From the NCBI GenBank assembly GCA_017458125.1, contig JAFTGB010000023.1:1-63046 (forward strand): a stretch of 63,046 nt of DNA. The letters are read 5' to 3'. This document shows, one piece after another, positions 16,105-25,134 of the stretch; the first letter of the stretch is position 1, and each line of letters starts with the position of its first letter. The stretch is from Prevotella sp. Lineage in GTDB: Bacteria > Bacteroidota > Bacteroidia > Bacteroidales > Bacteroidaceae. Below the pieces are notes generated by a model, which was not told where the DNA came from, ran no database searches, and saw only the letters and a program-made list of their open reading frames with translations. The position numbers and the translations under genes are program-made.

Positions 16105-17997
16105 CTACTTGTTGATTACTTTGGCAAAATAACCCAGACAGACATCTTGCCACTCACGGGCATTCTGTAGCTGGTCTTCCAACCGTTCGTCCACCTCACG
16201 CCACCGCTGTTCGTCGATGAAATGGCGCATTTTGTAGTGCCATGCGGTCTTTAGCATGTCTACGTAAATCACACCCATGTGGTATTCCAGCTGCATACTC
16301 TCCCATAGCGTGCTGCCGTCCTTCATGCGATGAGTCCAAGGCACGCGGTGGAACCACAGCAGCAGGTTCTCGGGACAGGTGTCGATGTTGTCGTACAGGC
16401 TGGCCATCTCGGGACGATACTGGCTGACGGCGTCGGTGCCCGTTGTGGAGCGGTCGAAGCCGATACTGTCTTTCGTGGCCTTGTGGTAGTAGACGGGACA
16501 CCACTCCAGCGGGTAGTCGGCTTTGAACCCGTCAGGCTCGGGGCCGTAGTGGTGGTCAAACTTAAAGATGTGGTGCAGGCCTAACGGCATCATGTATCTG
16601 ACGCAGGCCTCGTGGCTCCCTTCCATCAACTTGCTCATGGTATGCACGAAGCCGTTGTCGGTGGTGAAGGTCAGCTTGAGCCACTCCTGTGCGATGTCCT
16701 TCGAGCCCCGTTTCGGGTTCCATGCCAACCGTCCGAAGGCGTACCAGTTGGCTTGCGAGAAGTGGTGGCCGCACCAGTTGCGGTCCAGCCCGATGTTGGC
16801 CACGCCGGCGATACCCTTTAGCCGGGTTGGGTCGACGGACGTGAAGAACTCCTCCCACATGGGAGCCAGATAGACGAGATGACGCGACTGCCCGAGATAC
16901 TCCTGAGTGATTTGCAGCTCTACCATGTTGGGTGTCTTCTTTATCTGGTCGAAGATGGGGCTGTACGGCTCACGCGGCTGGAAGTCCAGAGGACCGTTCT
17001 TGGTCTGTAGGATGACATTCGGGCGGAACAGGCCGTCCAGGGGCTTGAACTCCGACACGGCCTGCTTCACGCGGTCCTCCCCCTTGTGGTTGGCACCGTA
17101 GACGAAGCAGCGCCACATGACGATGCCGCCGTAAGGCTTCAGCGCGTCGGCCAGCATGTTGGCACCGTCGGCATGAGTGCGCCCGAAGTCGCCGGGGCCG
17201 GGCTGTCCCTCGCTGTTGGCTTTGACCAGAAAACCGCCGAAGTCGGGTATCAGCTTGTATATCTCCTTGGCCTTCCGCTTCCACCAGCGGGCCACTTGCG
17301 GGTTCAGCGGGTCGGCGGTCTTGGTGTCGCCCAAGGCCATAGGCGTGGCGAAGTTGATGCTGAGGTAGACCTTGATGTGGTAAGGCCGCAGCATGTCGGC
17401 AATGTGCTTCACCTCCTTCAGGTAGGGCTTGGTCAGCATCTTGGGCGAGGCGTTGACGTTGTTCAGCACCGTGCCGTTGATACCGATGGAGGCGTTGGCG
17501 CGGGCGTACTCTTTGATGAGTTGAGTGTTTCTTTCTTTCCAGAAGATGCTTTCGCCGGCGTAGCCACGCTCGATGCTGCCGTCCAGGTTGTCCCAGTGGT
17601 TCAGCAGGCGCAGGGCGAAGGCCGGGTGCGACTCGTAGTGTGTCGTCCTGTTGTTGTCGGTCACCTGACGGCGCAACAGTTCGTAGGTTCCGTAGAGCAG
17701 TCCCGCCTCGCGGCGCGCCGTGATGGTGTCGCCGCTGATGCGGTAACCGTCGTCGTCGGGCATGGTGGCGTCAATGCGCAGCGTCACCGCATTGCCGTCG
17801 TAGTAGGTCTCCAGCTCCTGGCGGGCGATGTTGACGGTGGGCGAGGTGAGGGTGGTCGTAACCTTTGTTTTGTTGAGGGGCTGGTAGCGCAGCCACAGCT
17901 GGTGGCCGTCCTCCGCCATTGTGGTCAGAAAGGTGAGAAGACAGCAGGGTAAGACTATGATGAGCCTTAATAAACTGTTGTGAAAGTTGTTGTTCAT
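16105..17997 (-). CDS. GH67 alpha-glucuronidase
   Basis: Predicted exported alpha-glucuronidase of 630 residues that removes (4-O-methyl)glucuronic acid from the ends of xylo-oligosaccharides. The start at MNNNFHNSLL precedes a signal peptide ending near TTMA; the frame is open 11 codons further but that part looks like leader. Visible family motifs are LKANSEGQPGP-type FLVKANSEGQPGP (about 262, Glu acid), NGPLDFQPREP (about 337) and QITQEYLGQ (about 365), which match the known Glu/Asp/Glu catalytic set of GH67. The barrel is followed by a C-terminal helical domain (KAT-to-INK region). It sits 19 bp after the regulator gene and 3 bp before the GH35-like gene. GH67 next to GH10 strongly suggests a glucuronoxylan substrate. 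Confidence 0.95.
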   Translation of the reverse strand: MNNNFHNSLLRLIIVLPCCLLTFLTTMAEDGHQLWLRYQPLNKTKVTTTLTSPTVNIARQELETYYDGNAVTLRIDATMPDDDGYRISGDTITARREAGLLYGTYELLRRQVTDNNRTTHYESHPAFALRLLNHWDNLDGSIERGYAGESIFWKERNTQLIKEYARANASIGINGTVLNNVNASPKMLTKPYLKEVKHIADMLRPYHIKVYLSINFATPMALGDTKTADPLNPQVARWWKRKAKEIYKLIPDFGGFLVKANSEGQPGPGDFGRTHADGANMLADALKPYGGIVMWRCFVYGANHKGEDRVKQAVSEFKPLDGLFRPNVILQTKNGPLDFQPREPYSPIFDQIKKTPNMVELQITQEYLGQSRHLVYLAPMWEEFFTSVDPTRLKGIAGVANIGLDRNWCGHHFSQANWYAFGRLAWNPKRGSKDIAQEWLKLTFTTDNGFVHTMSKLMEGSHEACVRYMMPLGLHHIFKFDHHYGPEPDGFKADYPLEWCPVYYHKATKDSIGFDRSTTGTDAVSQYRPEMASLYDNIDTCPENLLLWFHRVPWTHRMKDGSTLWESMQLEYHMGVIYVDMLKTAWHYKMRHFIDEQRWREVDERLEDQLQNAREWQDVCLGYFAKVINK

Positions 17998-18016
17998 ATC
18001 GTTACGTTTTGATGCT

Positions 18017-21000
18017 TCAGTTCTCGGCAAACTCTGTCGGCGACATGCCGAAGTGTTTCTTGAAGACGGTAGAGAAGTGGGCCTGGTTGTTGAAGCCTAC
18101 CGCGTAGGCCACTTGCGTGATGTTGACCTTTTTTTCGCGGATGAGGCGTGCCGCCTGTTCCAGCCGCAGGTTGCGGATGAACTCGCTGGTGGATATGCCC
18201 GTCAGCTCCTTCATCTTGCGGTGCAGCTGGGCGCGGCTGATGCCCACCTCGCGGGTCAGCACCTCCATACCGAAGTCGGGGTCGGACAGGTTTTCGTTGA
18301 CACACCGCATGATTTTCTCCATGAGCACGTCGTTGTTGCCTTTCACCTTGACCTGCTCCACCTTGTCGGCCTGAGCCAGTGCCCCCGTGTACTTGCCGCG
18401 CAGTCGTCGCACGTTGTCTATCAGTTTGTCGATGGTAATCTTCAGCTCCTGCATGGCGAAGGGCTTGGCAATGAAGGCGTCGGCACCGCGCTTGAGTCCC
18501 TCCAAGCGGTACTGCACGTCGCTCTTCGATGTCAGCAGTATGACGGGAATGTCGCTGATGTTAGAGTTCGACTTGATGCTGCGCAACAGCGTGATGCCGT
18601 CCATCTCGGGCATCATCACGTCGCTGACCACCAGGTCGAAACTTCTGGTCAGTAGCAGTTTCAGCGCCTCGCGTCCGTTCGGGGCGTAGGTGAACTTGTA
18701 CCACTCGCCCAGTTCCTGTCTGATGTACTTGGCTATCTCCTCGTCGTCGTCCACTATCAGCACCTTGATGTTGCGATACGACTGCTGTCTGCTCTGCTGT
18801 TCGCTGTCAGTCGGCTGCTTTTCCTCGATGTACTCGGGCTTCAGGTGGTCCTTGCCCAACGGCAGCGTGACGGTGAGTATGGCTCCTGTCGTGTCGCCCT
18901 TCCTGTTGACAGCCGTCACCCGTCCGCCGTGCATCTCGGTCAGGGCCAGACACAGGTTGAGGCCTATGCCCGTGCCGTCCACATGGATGTCCTTCGAGTT
19001 CTTGCCTTGGTAGAAACGCTGGAAGAAACGTTCCGTCTTGTCGCTTTCAAAGCCGTTGCCGTTGTCTATGACCTCGATGGCCGCCGTCTTGGCCGTCGTG
19101 CTGATGCGTATCTTGACCTCGTCGCGGGTGTATTTGAAGGCGTTCGACAGCAGGTTTGAGATGACCTTGTCGAACTGAATGCGGTCTATCCACACTTTCA
19201 CCACCCCCTCTGGGTGCTCGAAGCTGTAGCGTATGCCCATTTCGTTGGCCTTGTACTCGAAGAGTTTATAGATGCCGTTGGTGAATGCCACCAGGTCGGT
19301 CTCCTGGCACGCCAGCCTCATCTGCTGTTTGTCAATTTTCCGTTCGTCCAGTATCTGGTTCACTAATAGCAGTAGCCGCTGTGCATTCTTGTCGATGGTG
19401 TCCAGGTCTTCCATGTTGTCGCTTCCGGCCAGCCGTTTCTTCAACTTCTCCAACGGTCCCATAATGAGCGTCAGCGGCGAACGTATGTCGTGCGTGGCGT
19501 TGATGAGGAACTGCATTTTCGTCTCCTCCAAGTCGCGCTTGCGCTGCCTTTCCCAGTTGAAGAGCAGCAGTCCGATAAATCCTGCCACCACCAGCAGGTA
19601 GGCCATGTACGCCCATGTCGACTTATACCACGGCTTCAGCACCGTAACCATCAGTGTGGTGACCTGGTCGGACACCACGCTGCCTGCTGCTGCCTTCACC
19701 TCGATGGTGTAGATGCCCGGCTGCAGTTGGTTGAAGGCCAGCTGGTTGTTGCCCTCGGTGGTCTGCTGCCATGTGTTGCCTCCGTTGACGCGGTAAAGGA
19801 ATACAATGTTGTCGGTGTTGCGGTAGTCTAACAGCGAGAACTCCATGGTGAACGAGTTGTCGGCATAGGGCAGTTCAAAGCGGTCTGTCATGCAGTTGAG
19901 CGTCTTGCCGTCGGCGGTAAAGCGTGTCAGGAACGTCTTTCCGAGATGCAGCTTGCTGACGGTGACGGTGTGTGGCCTGAATGTCACCAGTCCGTCAGCC
20001 GTACCGAAGCTGATGCGGTCGTCCGTGTGATGTATCATGGCTCCCAGCACGTACTCGTTAGTGGTCAGCCCCATGCCGGCGGTGTGGCCGATGAGTCGTC
20101 CGCCTTTCAGCTTGTACTGCCAGATACCCATGGTGGTTGATATCCAGATGTCGCCCTGCTGGTCGCGCACCATGGCACATATCATCTTGTCGTGCAGCGG
20201 TTCCGTGTCCGGCACCTCGGCCACCGTGTTGCGCTTCCTGTCGTAGCAGTACAGTCCGTTCTCCGTGCCTATCAGAATGTTGCCGTCCGTCGTCTCGCAG
20301 GTGGTGTAGCACTGCTTTCCCTCCAACAGGACGTTCCAGCCTTTCGCGTTGAAGACGTACCCCTCGGGCTGCATCATGGAGAGACCGTCCGTGGTACATA
20401 TCCAGAGCAGTCCGTGCGAGTCGAACATCAGTCCCTTAATCCAGTCATTCCACAGGTAGCCGTCCTTGCGCTCCGTCTGCTGCATGCTCAGCAACTTGCC
20501 CTGTCGGGTGGCGGGGTCGTAGACGTAGAGTCCCAATCCGAAGGTGCAGATGTAGAGCCTGCCCTCCTGGTCTTCGGCCATGCAGTTCAGCCCGCGGCCG
20601 TTCAGCGTCAGTTCGGCCACGGCCTGTCCCGTCTCCGGGTTGTAGCGGTAGAGCATGTTCTCCGTGGTGAGCCAGTAGGAGCCTTTCCTGCTGCGGAAGA
20701 TGAGGCGCGTTCCCGCAGGCGACTGCGGATGGGCGATGACGTGGCCGTTGCTGTCGAACTGGTAGACGCCGCTGTTCTGCACCGTGCACCAGACGCTGCC
20801 GCCGTTGCCCGTAGCTATTGACGACACGCCGCCTCCCGTCACGTAGCGCTGTTCGGAGAGGCTCCACGTCTGGAAGGGCGACTCCTGCCTGGGCAGCACC
20901 ATCAGTCCTTTGGCGTAGCAGGCCACCCACAGGTTGCGGTCTTTGTCCTCCATGACGTCCACCACGTTGGTTGTCTTCAGGTCTATGTGCCCGTTGCCGC

Positions 21001-21874
21001 TGGCCACACTGGTCAGTTCGCGGCTGTTGCGGGCTATCTTCATCAGTCCGCTGCCCGACGTGGCAATGTAGATGTCGCCCGAGCCGTCGATGATGGCGTC
21101 CTCGAAGCTGACGTTATGGTCCAGCAGGCTCAGGTCGTAGTCGGCGTTGGTTATTTCGCCGGTGCGGTAGTCGTAGGACAGTATGCCGTGCATGCAGACG
21201 ATGAGCAGCTGTTCGCCGTTCTCGACGTACTGCATCGGTTGTCCGCAGGCCGACGTGTAGTCGCGCAGCGTCTCGGGCTGTCCGTTCTTCAGCACGAAGC
21301 GGGTGAAAGTGGTCGTGTGGCTGCTGCGCCATAGGTTACCTTTGCAGTCGATGTGCATGCGACTGTAGAAGTGGTCGCCGTGGCGGCGGTTGAAGTTGCT
21401 TTCGTAGTGGATGGGCGTGCCCTCCACTAACGAGTAGAGTCCGTAGCCCGCCGTGCCTATCAGCAGGCGCCCGTCCACGGCCTGTTGCAGCGAGTTGATG
21501 CGCGGCATCCTGTTGTCAGGGAATGTGAAGCGGTGGAAACTGTTCGTGCTGTAGTTGTAGCGCACCAGTCCGCGTGAACAGCCTACCCACAGGCGTCCCT
21601 CCCTGTCGACGAACAGCGACGACACCTCGTTGTCGCTGATGGTTGTCGAGTCCGTGCGGCTGTGGAAGTAGGTGGTATACCGATAACCGTCAAACTTGTT
21701 CAGACCGTACTCTGTGCCTATCCATATATAGCCGTAGCAATCCTGGCAGACGCAGGTGATGAGTCCGCTTGACAATTTGTCTGACATATATAGGTGTCCT
21801 GTCTCTGCCATGCCCTCGATGGTACTGATGAGGCAGACAAGCAGCAGTGTGAGTAGTCTATGTTTACACTTCAT
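18017..21874 (-). CDS. Hybrid two-component system regulator (HTCS), xylan PUL
   Basis: Predicted inner-membrane sensor and transcription factor in one chain, 1285 residues. The start at MKCKHRLLTLLLVCLIS is chosen because the ATG further up (21895) falls inside the -7 box. Domains in order: signal peptide; periplasmic beta-propeller repeats with many DxxGxxWxGT-type motifs (about 30-640); a Y_Y_Y domain; one membrane segment near 755-775; histidine kinase with phospho-acceptor His in NATHDIRSPL (about 795) and ATP-binding GTGIGLNLC; receiver domain with Asp in VVSDVMMPEMDG (about 1083) and Lys in IAKPF; C-terminal AraC helix-turn-helix (about 1190-1285). It likely senses a xylan oligosaccharide and activates the SusC and GH97 promoters. 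GH67 follows at 19 bp. Confidence 0.95.
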   Translation of the reverse strand: MKCKHRLLTLLLVCLISTIEGMAETGHLYMSDKLSSGLITCVCQDCYGYIWIGTEYGLNKFDGYRYTTYFHSRTDSTTISDNEVSSLFVDREGRLWVGCSRGLVRYNYSTNSFHRFTFPDNRMPRINSLQQAVDGRLLIGTAGYGLYSLVEGTPIHYESNFNRRHGDHFYSRMHIDCKGNLWRSSHTTTFTRFVLKNGQPETLRDYTSACGQPMQYVENGEQLLIVCMHGILSYDYRTGEITNADYDLSLLDHNVSFEDAIIDGSGDIYIATSGSGLMKIARNSRELTSVASGNGHIDLKTTNVVDVMEDKDRNLWVACYAKGLMVLPRQESPFQTWSLSEQRYVTGGGVSSIATGNGGSVWCTVQNSGVYQFDSNGHVIAHPQSPAGTRLIFRSRKGSYWLTTENMLYRYNPETGQAVAELTLNGRGLNCMAEDQEGRLYICTFGLGLYVYDPATRQGKLLSMQQTERKDGYLWNDWIKGLMFDSHGLLWICTTDGLSMMQPEGYVFNAKGWNVLLEGKQCYTTCETTDGNILIGTENGLYCYDRKRNTVAEVPDTEPLHDKMICAMVRDQQGDIWISTTMGIWQYKLKGGRLIGHTAGMGLTTNEYVLGAMIHHTDDRISFGTADGLVTFRPHTVTVSKLHLGKTFLTRFTADGKTLNCMTDRFELPYADNSFTMEFSLLDYRNTDNIVFLYRVNGGNTWQQTTEGNNQLAFNQLQPGIYTIEVKAAAGSVVSDQVTTLMVTVLKPWYKSTWAYMAYLLVVAGFIGLLLFNWERQRKRDLEETKMQFLINATHDIRSPLTLIMGPLEKLKKRLAGSDNMEDLDTIDKNAQRLLLLVNQILDERKIDKQQMRLACQETDLVAFTNGIYKLFEYKANEMGIRYSFEHPEGVVKVWIDRIQFDKVISNLLSNAFKYTRDEVKIRISTTAKTAAIEVIDNGNGFESDKTERFFQRFYQGKNSKDIHVDGTGIGLNLCLALTEMHGGRVTAVNRKGDTTGAILTVTLPLGKDHLKPEYIEEKQPTDSEQQSRQQSYRNIKVLIVDDDEEIAKYIRQELGEWYKFTYAPNGREALKLLLTRSFDLVVSDVMMPEMDGITLLRSIKSNSNISDIPVILLTSKSDVQYRLEGLKRGADAFIAKPFAMQELKITIDKLIDNVRRLRGKYTGALAQADKVEQVKVKGNNDVLMEKIMRCVNENLSDPDFGMEVLTREVGISRAQLHRKMKELTGISTSEFIRNLRLEQAARLIREKKVNITQVAYAVGFNNQAHFSTVFKKHFGMSPTEFAEN

Positions 21875-21892
21875 GTTATTGGTAATCTTTTG

Positions 21893-21900
21893 CAAAGATA
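21893..21900 (-). promoter_or_regulatory. Promoter -7 box of the HTCS operon
   Basis: The minus strand reads TATCTTTG, 18 bp before the chosen HTCS start, implying a leader of about 12 nt. It is divergent to the HlyIII promoter at 21943-21950. Confidence 0.65.
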
Positions 21901-21942
21901 CAAAATAATTGATAATTTCAGCTTAAACAGTAAAAAAAATCG

Positions 21943-21950
21943 TACCTTTG
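21943..21950 (+). promoter_or_regulatory. Promoter -7 box of the HlyIII gene (near-leaderless)
   Basis: TACCTTTG ends 9 nt before the ATG at 21960. Transcription would begin within a few nt of the start codon, so the mRNA is probably leaderless or nearly so. Confidence 0.6.
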
Positions 21951-21959
21951 CCAAACTTT

Positions 21960-22610
21960 ATGACTATCAGGTACACACACAAGGAAGAGCTATGGAACTC
22001 GTGGAGCCATGCCGGCGGCATCGTCATGGGTGTTGCCTTCGGCGTCGTGTTCCTCTGCATGGCGTTCCGCGGCAACGACCCGTGGGCGCGGCTCGGCGTA
22101 TGCCTCTACCTTTTCGGCATGCTCGGCTCCTACATCGCCTCCACCGTCTACCACGCCCTGCCGCGCCGCTCCAAGTGGAAGGAGCGGCTCAGGCGCTGGG
22201 ACCACGCCGCCATCTACTGGCACATCGCAGGTTCCTACTCGCCGCTGACGCTCATCGCCCTGCGCCTGCAAGGCTTCTGGGGCTGGGGACTGTTCGCCTT
22301 TGTCTGGCTCTGTGCCATAGCGGGCACCATCGTCAGCTTTGTGCGGCTGAAGGAGCATTCCAACGTCGAGACCTTCTGCTTCATAGGCATGGGACTGAGC
22401 ATCCTCGTGGCCTTCAAGCCGCTCATCGACGCCGTGTCGACGGCTGCCGTCATCTGGATTGTGGCCGAAGGCGTCTGCTACATCACGGGGGCAGCCTTCT
22501 ACAGTCTGAACAAGCGGCGCTATATGCACTCCGTTTTTCACTTCTTCGTCCTGGCGGGCAGCATCTGCCACATCGTTGCCGTTTGGGACGTGCTGATGGA
22601 ATACCTTTAA
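21960..22610 (+). CDS. HlyIII/PAQR family membrane protein
   Basis: Predicted seven-helix inner-membrane protein of 216 residues in the hemolysin III / progestin-AdipoQ receptor family. Visible are the family metal-site pattern: Ser-x3-His in YIASTVYHALP, DHAAIYWHIAGSYSP, and the paired His in HSVFHFFVLAGSICHIVAV. By analogy with eukaryotic members these residues bind a metal and the protein may be a hydrolase, but bacterial roles are poorly known and the hemolysin name should not be taken as function. The start is ATG 21960; a TTG at 21948 overlaps the -7 box. It is transcribed away from the xylan PUL and appears to be single. Confidence 0.9.
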   Translation: MTIRYTHKEELWNSWSHAGGIVMGVAFGVVFLCMAFRGNDPWARLGVCLYLFGMLGSYIASTVYHALPRRSKWKERLRRWDHAAIYWHIAGSYSPLTLIALRLQGFWGWGLFAFVWLCAIAGTIVSFVRLKEHSNVETFCFIGMGLSILVAFKPLIDAVSTAAVIWIVAEGVCYITGAAFYSLNKRRYMHSVFHFFVLAGSICHIVAVWDVLMEYL

Positions 22611-22732
22611 TAGTTGACTCTATACTACAAAACTTTTGAGGGACTTTCCTCAATTTTCCTCGAAATGCCTTTATTCATGGGGCGAACTGCGTTAATCATC
22701 CAAAAATGCTTTTCTATGTCAGCATTATTTCG

Positions 22733-22740
22733 TAACTTTG
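22733..22740 (+). promoter_or_regulatory. Promoter -7 box of the CoA-transferase gene
   Basis: TAACTTTG lies 32 bp before the start codon. No clear -33 box is seen. The preceding 100 bp (22611-22732) contain nothing else I can name. Confidence 0.55.
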
Positions 22741-22772
22741 CAGCCAAATTTGCAAATTAATAAGTATTAATT

Positions 22773-24278
22773 ATGTCTTATACGCGTATGACCGCTGCAG
22801 AGGCTGCAGCACTGATTAAGAACGGCGACCAGATCGCCATGAGTGGTTTTACTCCTGCCGGTGTGGCCAAGGCCACCACTAAGGAGTTAGCTAAGTTGGC
22901 CGAGGCTGAGCATGCCGCCGGCCGTGAGTTCAAGGTGGCCATCTTCACCGGTGCTTCTACCGGCCAGTCTACCGACGGTGTGCTGGCCAACGCACAGGCC
23001 ATCAAGTACCGTGCACCCTACACCACCAATCCCGACTTCCGCAAGCACGTCAATGCCGGCGAGATTCCCTACAACGACCTGCACCTGAGCCACATGGCAC
23101 AGGAGCTGCGCTACGGTTTCTACGGCGACATCGACTGGGCTATCCTGGAGGTCTGCGACATCGAGGACGCTGGCAGCGACTGGCATGTCTTCCTGACTGC
23201 CGCCGGTGGCATTTCGCCCACGGCAGCGCGTCTGGCCAAGAAGGTTATTCTGGAGCTCAACGCGTTCCACAATCCCAACGCTAAGTTCATCCACGACGTG
23301 TATGAACCGGCCGATCCCCCCTACCGCAAGCCCATCCCCATCTTCAACGTCAGCGACCGCATCGGTGTGCCCTACGTGTCGATACCCAAGGACAAGGTAG
23401 TAGGTGTCGTGGAGTGCAACATCCCCGACGAGGCCCGCGCTTTCAAGGACAGCGACCCCGTGACCGAGAAGATTGGCTACCTGACGGCCGAGTTCCTTGT
23501 TGACGAGCTGCACAAGGGTCGCATTCCCAAGGAGTTCCTGCCCCTGCAGAGCGGTGTGGGTTCGACGGCCAACGCCATTCTCGGTGCCTTAGGTGCCGAC
23601 AAGCATGTGCCCGACTTCAACATCTATACCGAGGTCATCCAGAACGCCGTCATCGACATGATGCTTACCGGCCGCGTCAAGGATGCTTCGGCCTGCTCGC
23701 TCACCGTGTCGAACGACTGCCTGATGCAGGTCTACGACAACATGGACTACATGAAGCAGCACCTGACGCTGCGCCAGAGCGAAATCAGCAACCACCCCGC
23801 CGTCATCCGCCGTCTCGGTGTCATCGCCATCAATACGGCCATCGAGGTCGACATCTACGGCAATGCCAACTCCACGCACATCAGCGGCACCAAGATGATG
23901 AACGGCATCGGCGGCAGCGGCGACTTCATCCGCAATGCCTACCTCAGCATCTTCACCTGCCCGTCAGTGGCCAAGGGCGGACTCATCTCCAGCGTCGTAC
24001 CCTTCGTCACCCACCAGGACTCGTCGGAGCACGACGTCAACATCATCGTCACCGAGCAGGGTATTGCCGACCTGCGTGGCAAGAGCCCCATGCAGCGCGC
24101 CGAGATCATCATCGAGAACTGCGCTCACCCCGACTACAAGCAGCTGTTGTGGGACTACCTGAAGTTAGGCACCGGCGGCCACACCCGTCACTGTCTGACT
24201 GCCGCCTTCGCCATGCACGACACGCTGGCGCGCAAAGGCGACATGCGGCTGACTGACTTCTCTGAATACGTGAAATAA
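22773..24278 (+). CDS. Acetyl-CoA hydrolase/transferase family protein (succinate CoA-transferase type)
   Basis: Cytosolic CoA-transferase of 501 residues. It moves CoA between short acyl groups, most likely succinate with acetate or propionate, fitting the succinate/propionate fermentation of Bacteroidales. The N-terminus MTAAEAAALIKNGDQIAMSG and the loop FTPAGVAKA are typical of the YgfH/ScpC-like group. Further on are LQSGVGSTANAILGAL and the segment IYTEVIQNAVIDMM (about residue 286), whose Glu is the expected acyl-carrying residue, then SGTKMMNGIGGSGDF. Length is normal for the family. It has its own promoter and a terminator follows (24292-24322), so it is probably monocistronic. Acetyl-CoA hydrolase activity cannot be excluded from sequence. 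Confidence 0.88.
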   Translation: MSYTRMTAAEAAALIKNGDQIAMSGFTPAGVAKATTKELAKLAEAEHAAGREFKVAIFTGASTGQSTDGVLANAQAIKYRAPYTTNPDFRKHVNAGEIPYNDLHLSHMAQELRYGFYGDIDWAILEVCDIEDAGSDWHVFLTAAGGISPTAARLAKKVILELNAFHNPNAKFIHDVYEPADPPYRKPIPIFNVSDRIGVPYVSIPKDKVVGVVECNIPDEARAFKDSDPVTEKIGYLTAEFLVDELHKGRIPKEFLPLQSGVGSTANAILGALGADKHVPDFNIYTEVIQNAVIDMMLTGRVKDASACSLTVSNDCLMQVYDNMDYMKQHLTLRQSEISNHPAVIRRLGVIAINTAIEVDIYGNANSTHISGTKMMNGIGGSGDFIRNAYLSIFTCPSVAKGGLISSVVPFVTHQDSSEHDVNIIVTEQGIADLRGKSPMQRAEIIIENCAHPDYKQLLWDYLKLGTGGHTRHCLTAAFAMHDTLARKGDMRLTDFSEYVK

Positions 24279-24291
24279 ACCGTTGAACTGA

Positions 24292-24322
24292 AGTGGGAGG
24301 TCGTCAAGCCTCTCACTTTTTA
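24292..24322 (+). terminator. Intrinsic terminator after the CoA-transferase gene
   Basis: AGTGGGAGG (24292-24300) pairs with CCTCTCACT (24309-24317), 9 bp including one G-T pair, with an 8-nt loop and a run of T after it. It lies just after the CoA-transferase stop. Confidence 0.7.
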
Positions 24323-24335
24323 CACCCTATCGAGT

Positions 24336-25082
24336 ATGAAGAAGACCATCGTCAACCTCCTGTTGCTCTGCCTTGTCAGCACTACGCTGTCGGCACAAAT
24401 CATCAAGCAGCAGGATTTGGAGAATTACGCCAAAGAGCGTTACGGTGCCAACTGGCTTGAGGCCGCAAAAGCCTTGGGCGGAACGCTGAAGTTCGACAAG
24501 AACGAGTCGCTGACCTTCCAGGAGGTTATTCAGGCTCCCGGCAAGACCAGCCAGCAGCTCTACGTCTTGCTTAACTACTGGGCGACGGCCACCTTCAAGG
24601 ACAAGCAGGCCATCACCCTCAACGACAAGGAGTCGGGGTGCATCATCATCTCGTCCACACTCCCCGCCATTGCCGACCATACCGGCACTGTCAACCGCTA
24701 CATCGTCAACATCACGCCCGTCATCCGCATCGACATCAAGGACGGACGCATCCGCGTCACCTATACCGTGCAGAACTACGACGTGCTGAAGGCTGAGGAC
24801 GGCGGCTGGTTGGGCGCTCTCTTCGACAACACTAAGCATGACAACAAGAACCAGACCATCTACAGCGACGGCAAGCGCATGAACGACGACAAGACCGACC
24901 GCCGCCTCTACGACGAGCAGTGGGAAATCACCAAGCACTACCCCTTCGTCGAGAAAGACAGTCAGAAGCGCACCTGCGCCAAGGCCCTCGTCATGACCTA
25001 TGCCTACAGCAACGTGGTGTTGGACAAGATTACGGAAACGGTCAAGAACGGACTCGTGGGCAACGAGGACGACAACTGGTAA
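24336..25082 (+). CDS. DUF4468-like exported protein
   Basis: Predicted exported protein of 248 residues with signal peptide MKKTIVNLLLLCLVSTTLSA. The central part (about 45-160), with LKFDKNESLTFQEVIQAPGK and VNITPVIRIDIKDGRIRVTY, resembles the DUF4468 (TBP-like fold) domain common in Bacteroidetes periplasmic proteins. The C-terminal third is charged (KRMNDDKTDRRLYDEQWEITKHYPFVEKD) and shows no motif I know. No enzyme residues are evident. It lies between a terminator and cysS, 52 bp upstream of the latter, and might be cotranscribed with it. Function unknown. Confidence 0.7.
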   Translation: MKKTIVNLLLLCLVSTTLSAQIIKQQDLENYAKERYGANWLEAAKALGGTLKFDKNESLTFQEVIQAPGKTSQQLYVLLNYWATATFKDKQAITLNDKESGCIIISSTLPAIADHTGTVNRYIVNITPVIRIDIKDGRIRVTYTVQNYDVLKAEDGGWLGALFDNTKHDNKNQTIYSDGKRMNDDKTDRRLYDEQWEITKHYPFVEKDSQKRTCAKALVMTYAYSNVVLDKITETVKNGLVGNEDDNW

Positions 25083-25134
25083 GCAGTGATAGTTACATTT
25101 TTTCGATTTTCCATTTACTATTGATTTTACGATT

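Noticed and set aside
21960-22610. Hemolysin function for the HlyIII protein
   Set aside because: The name is historical; the visible residues support a PAQR-type membrane protein only.
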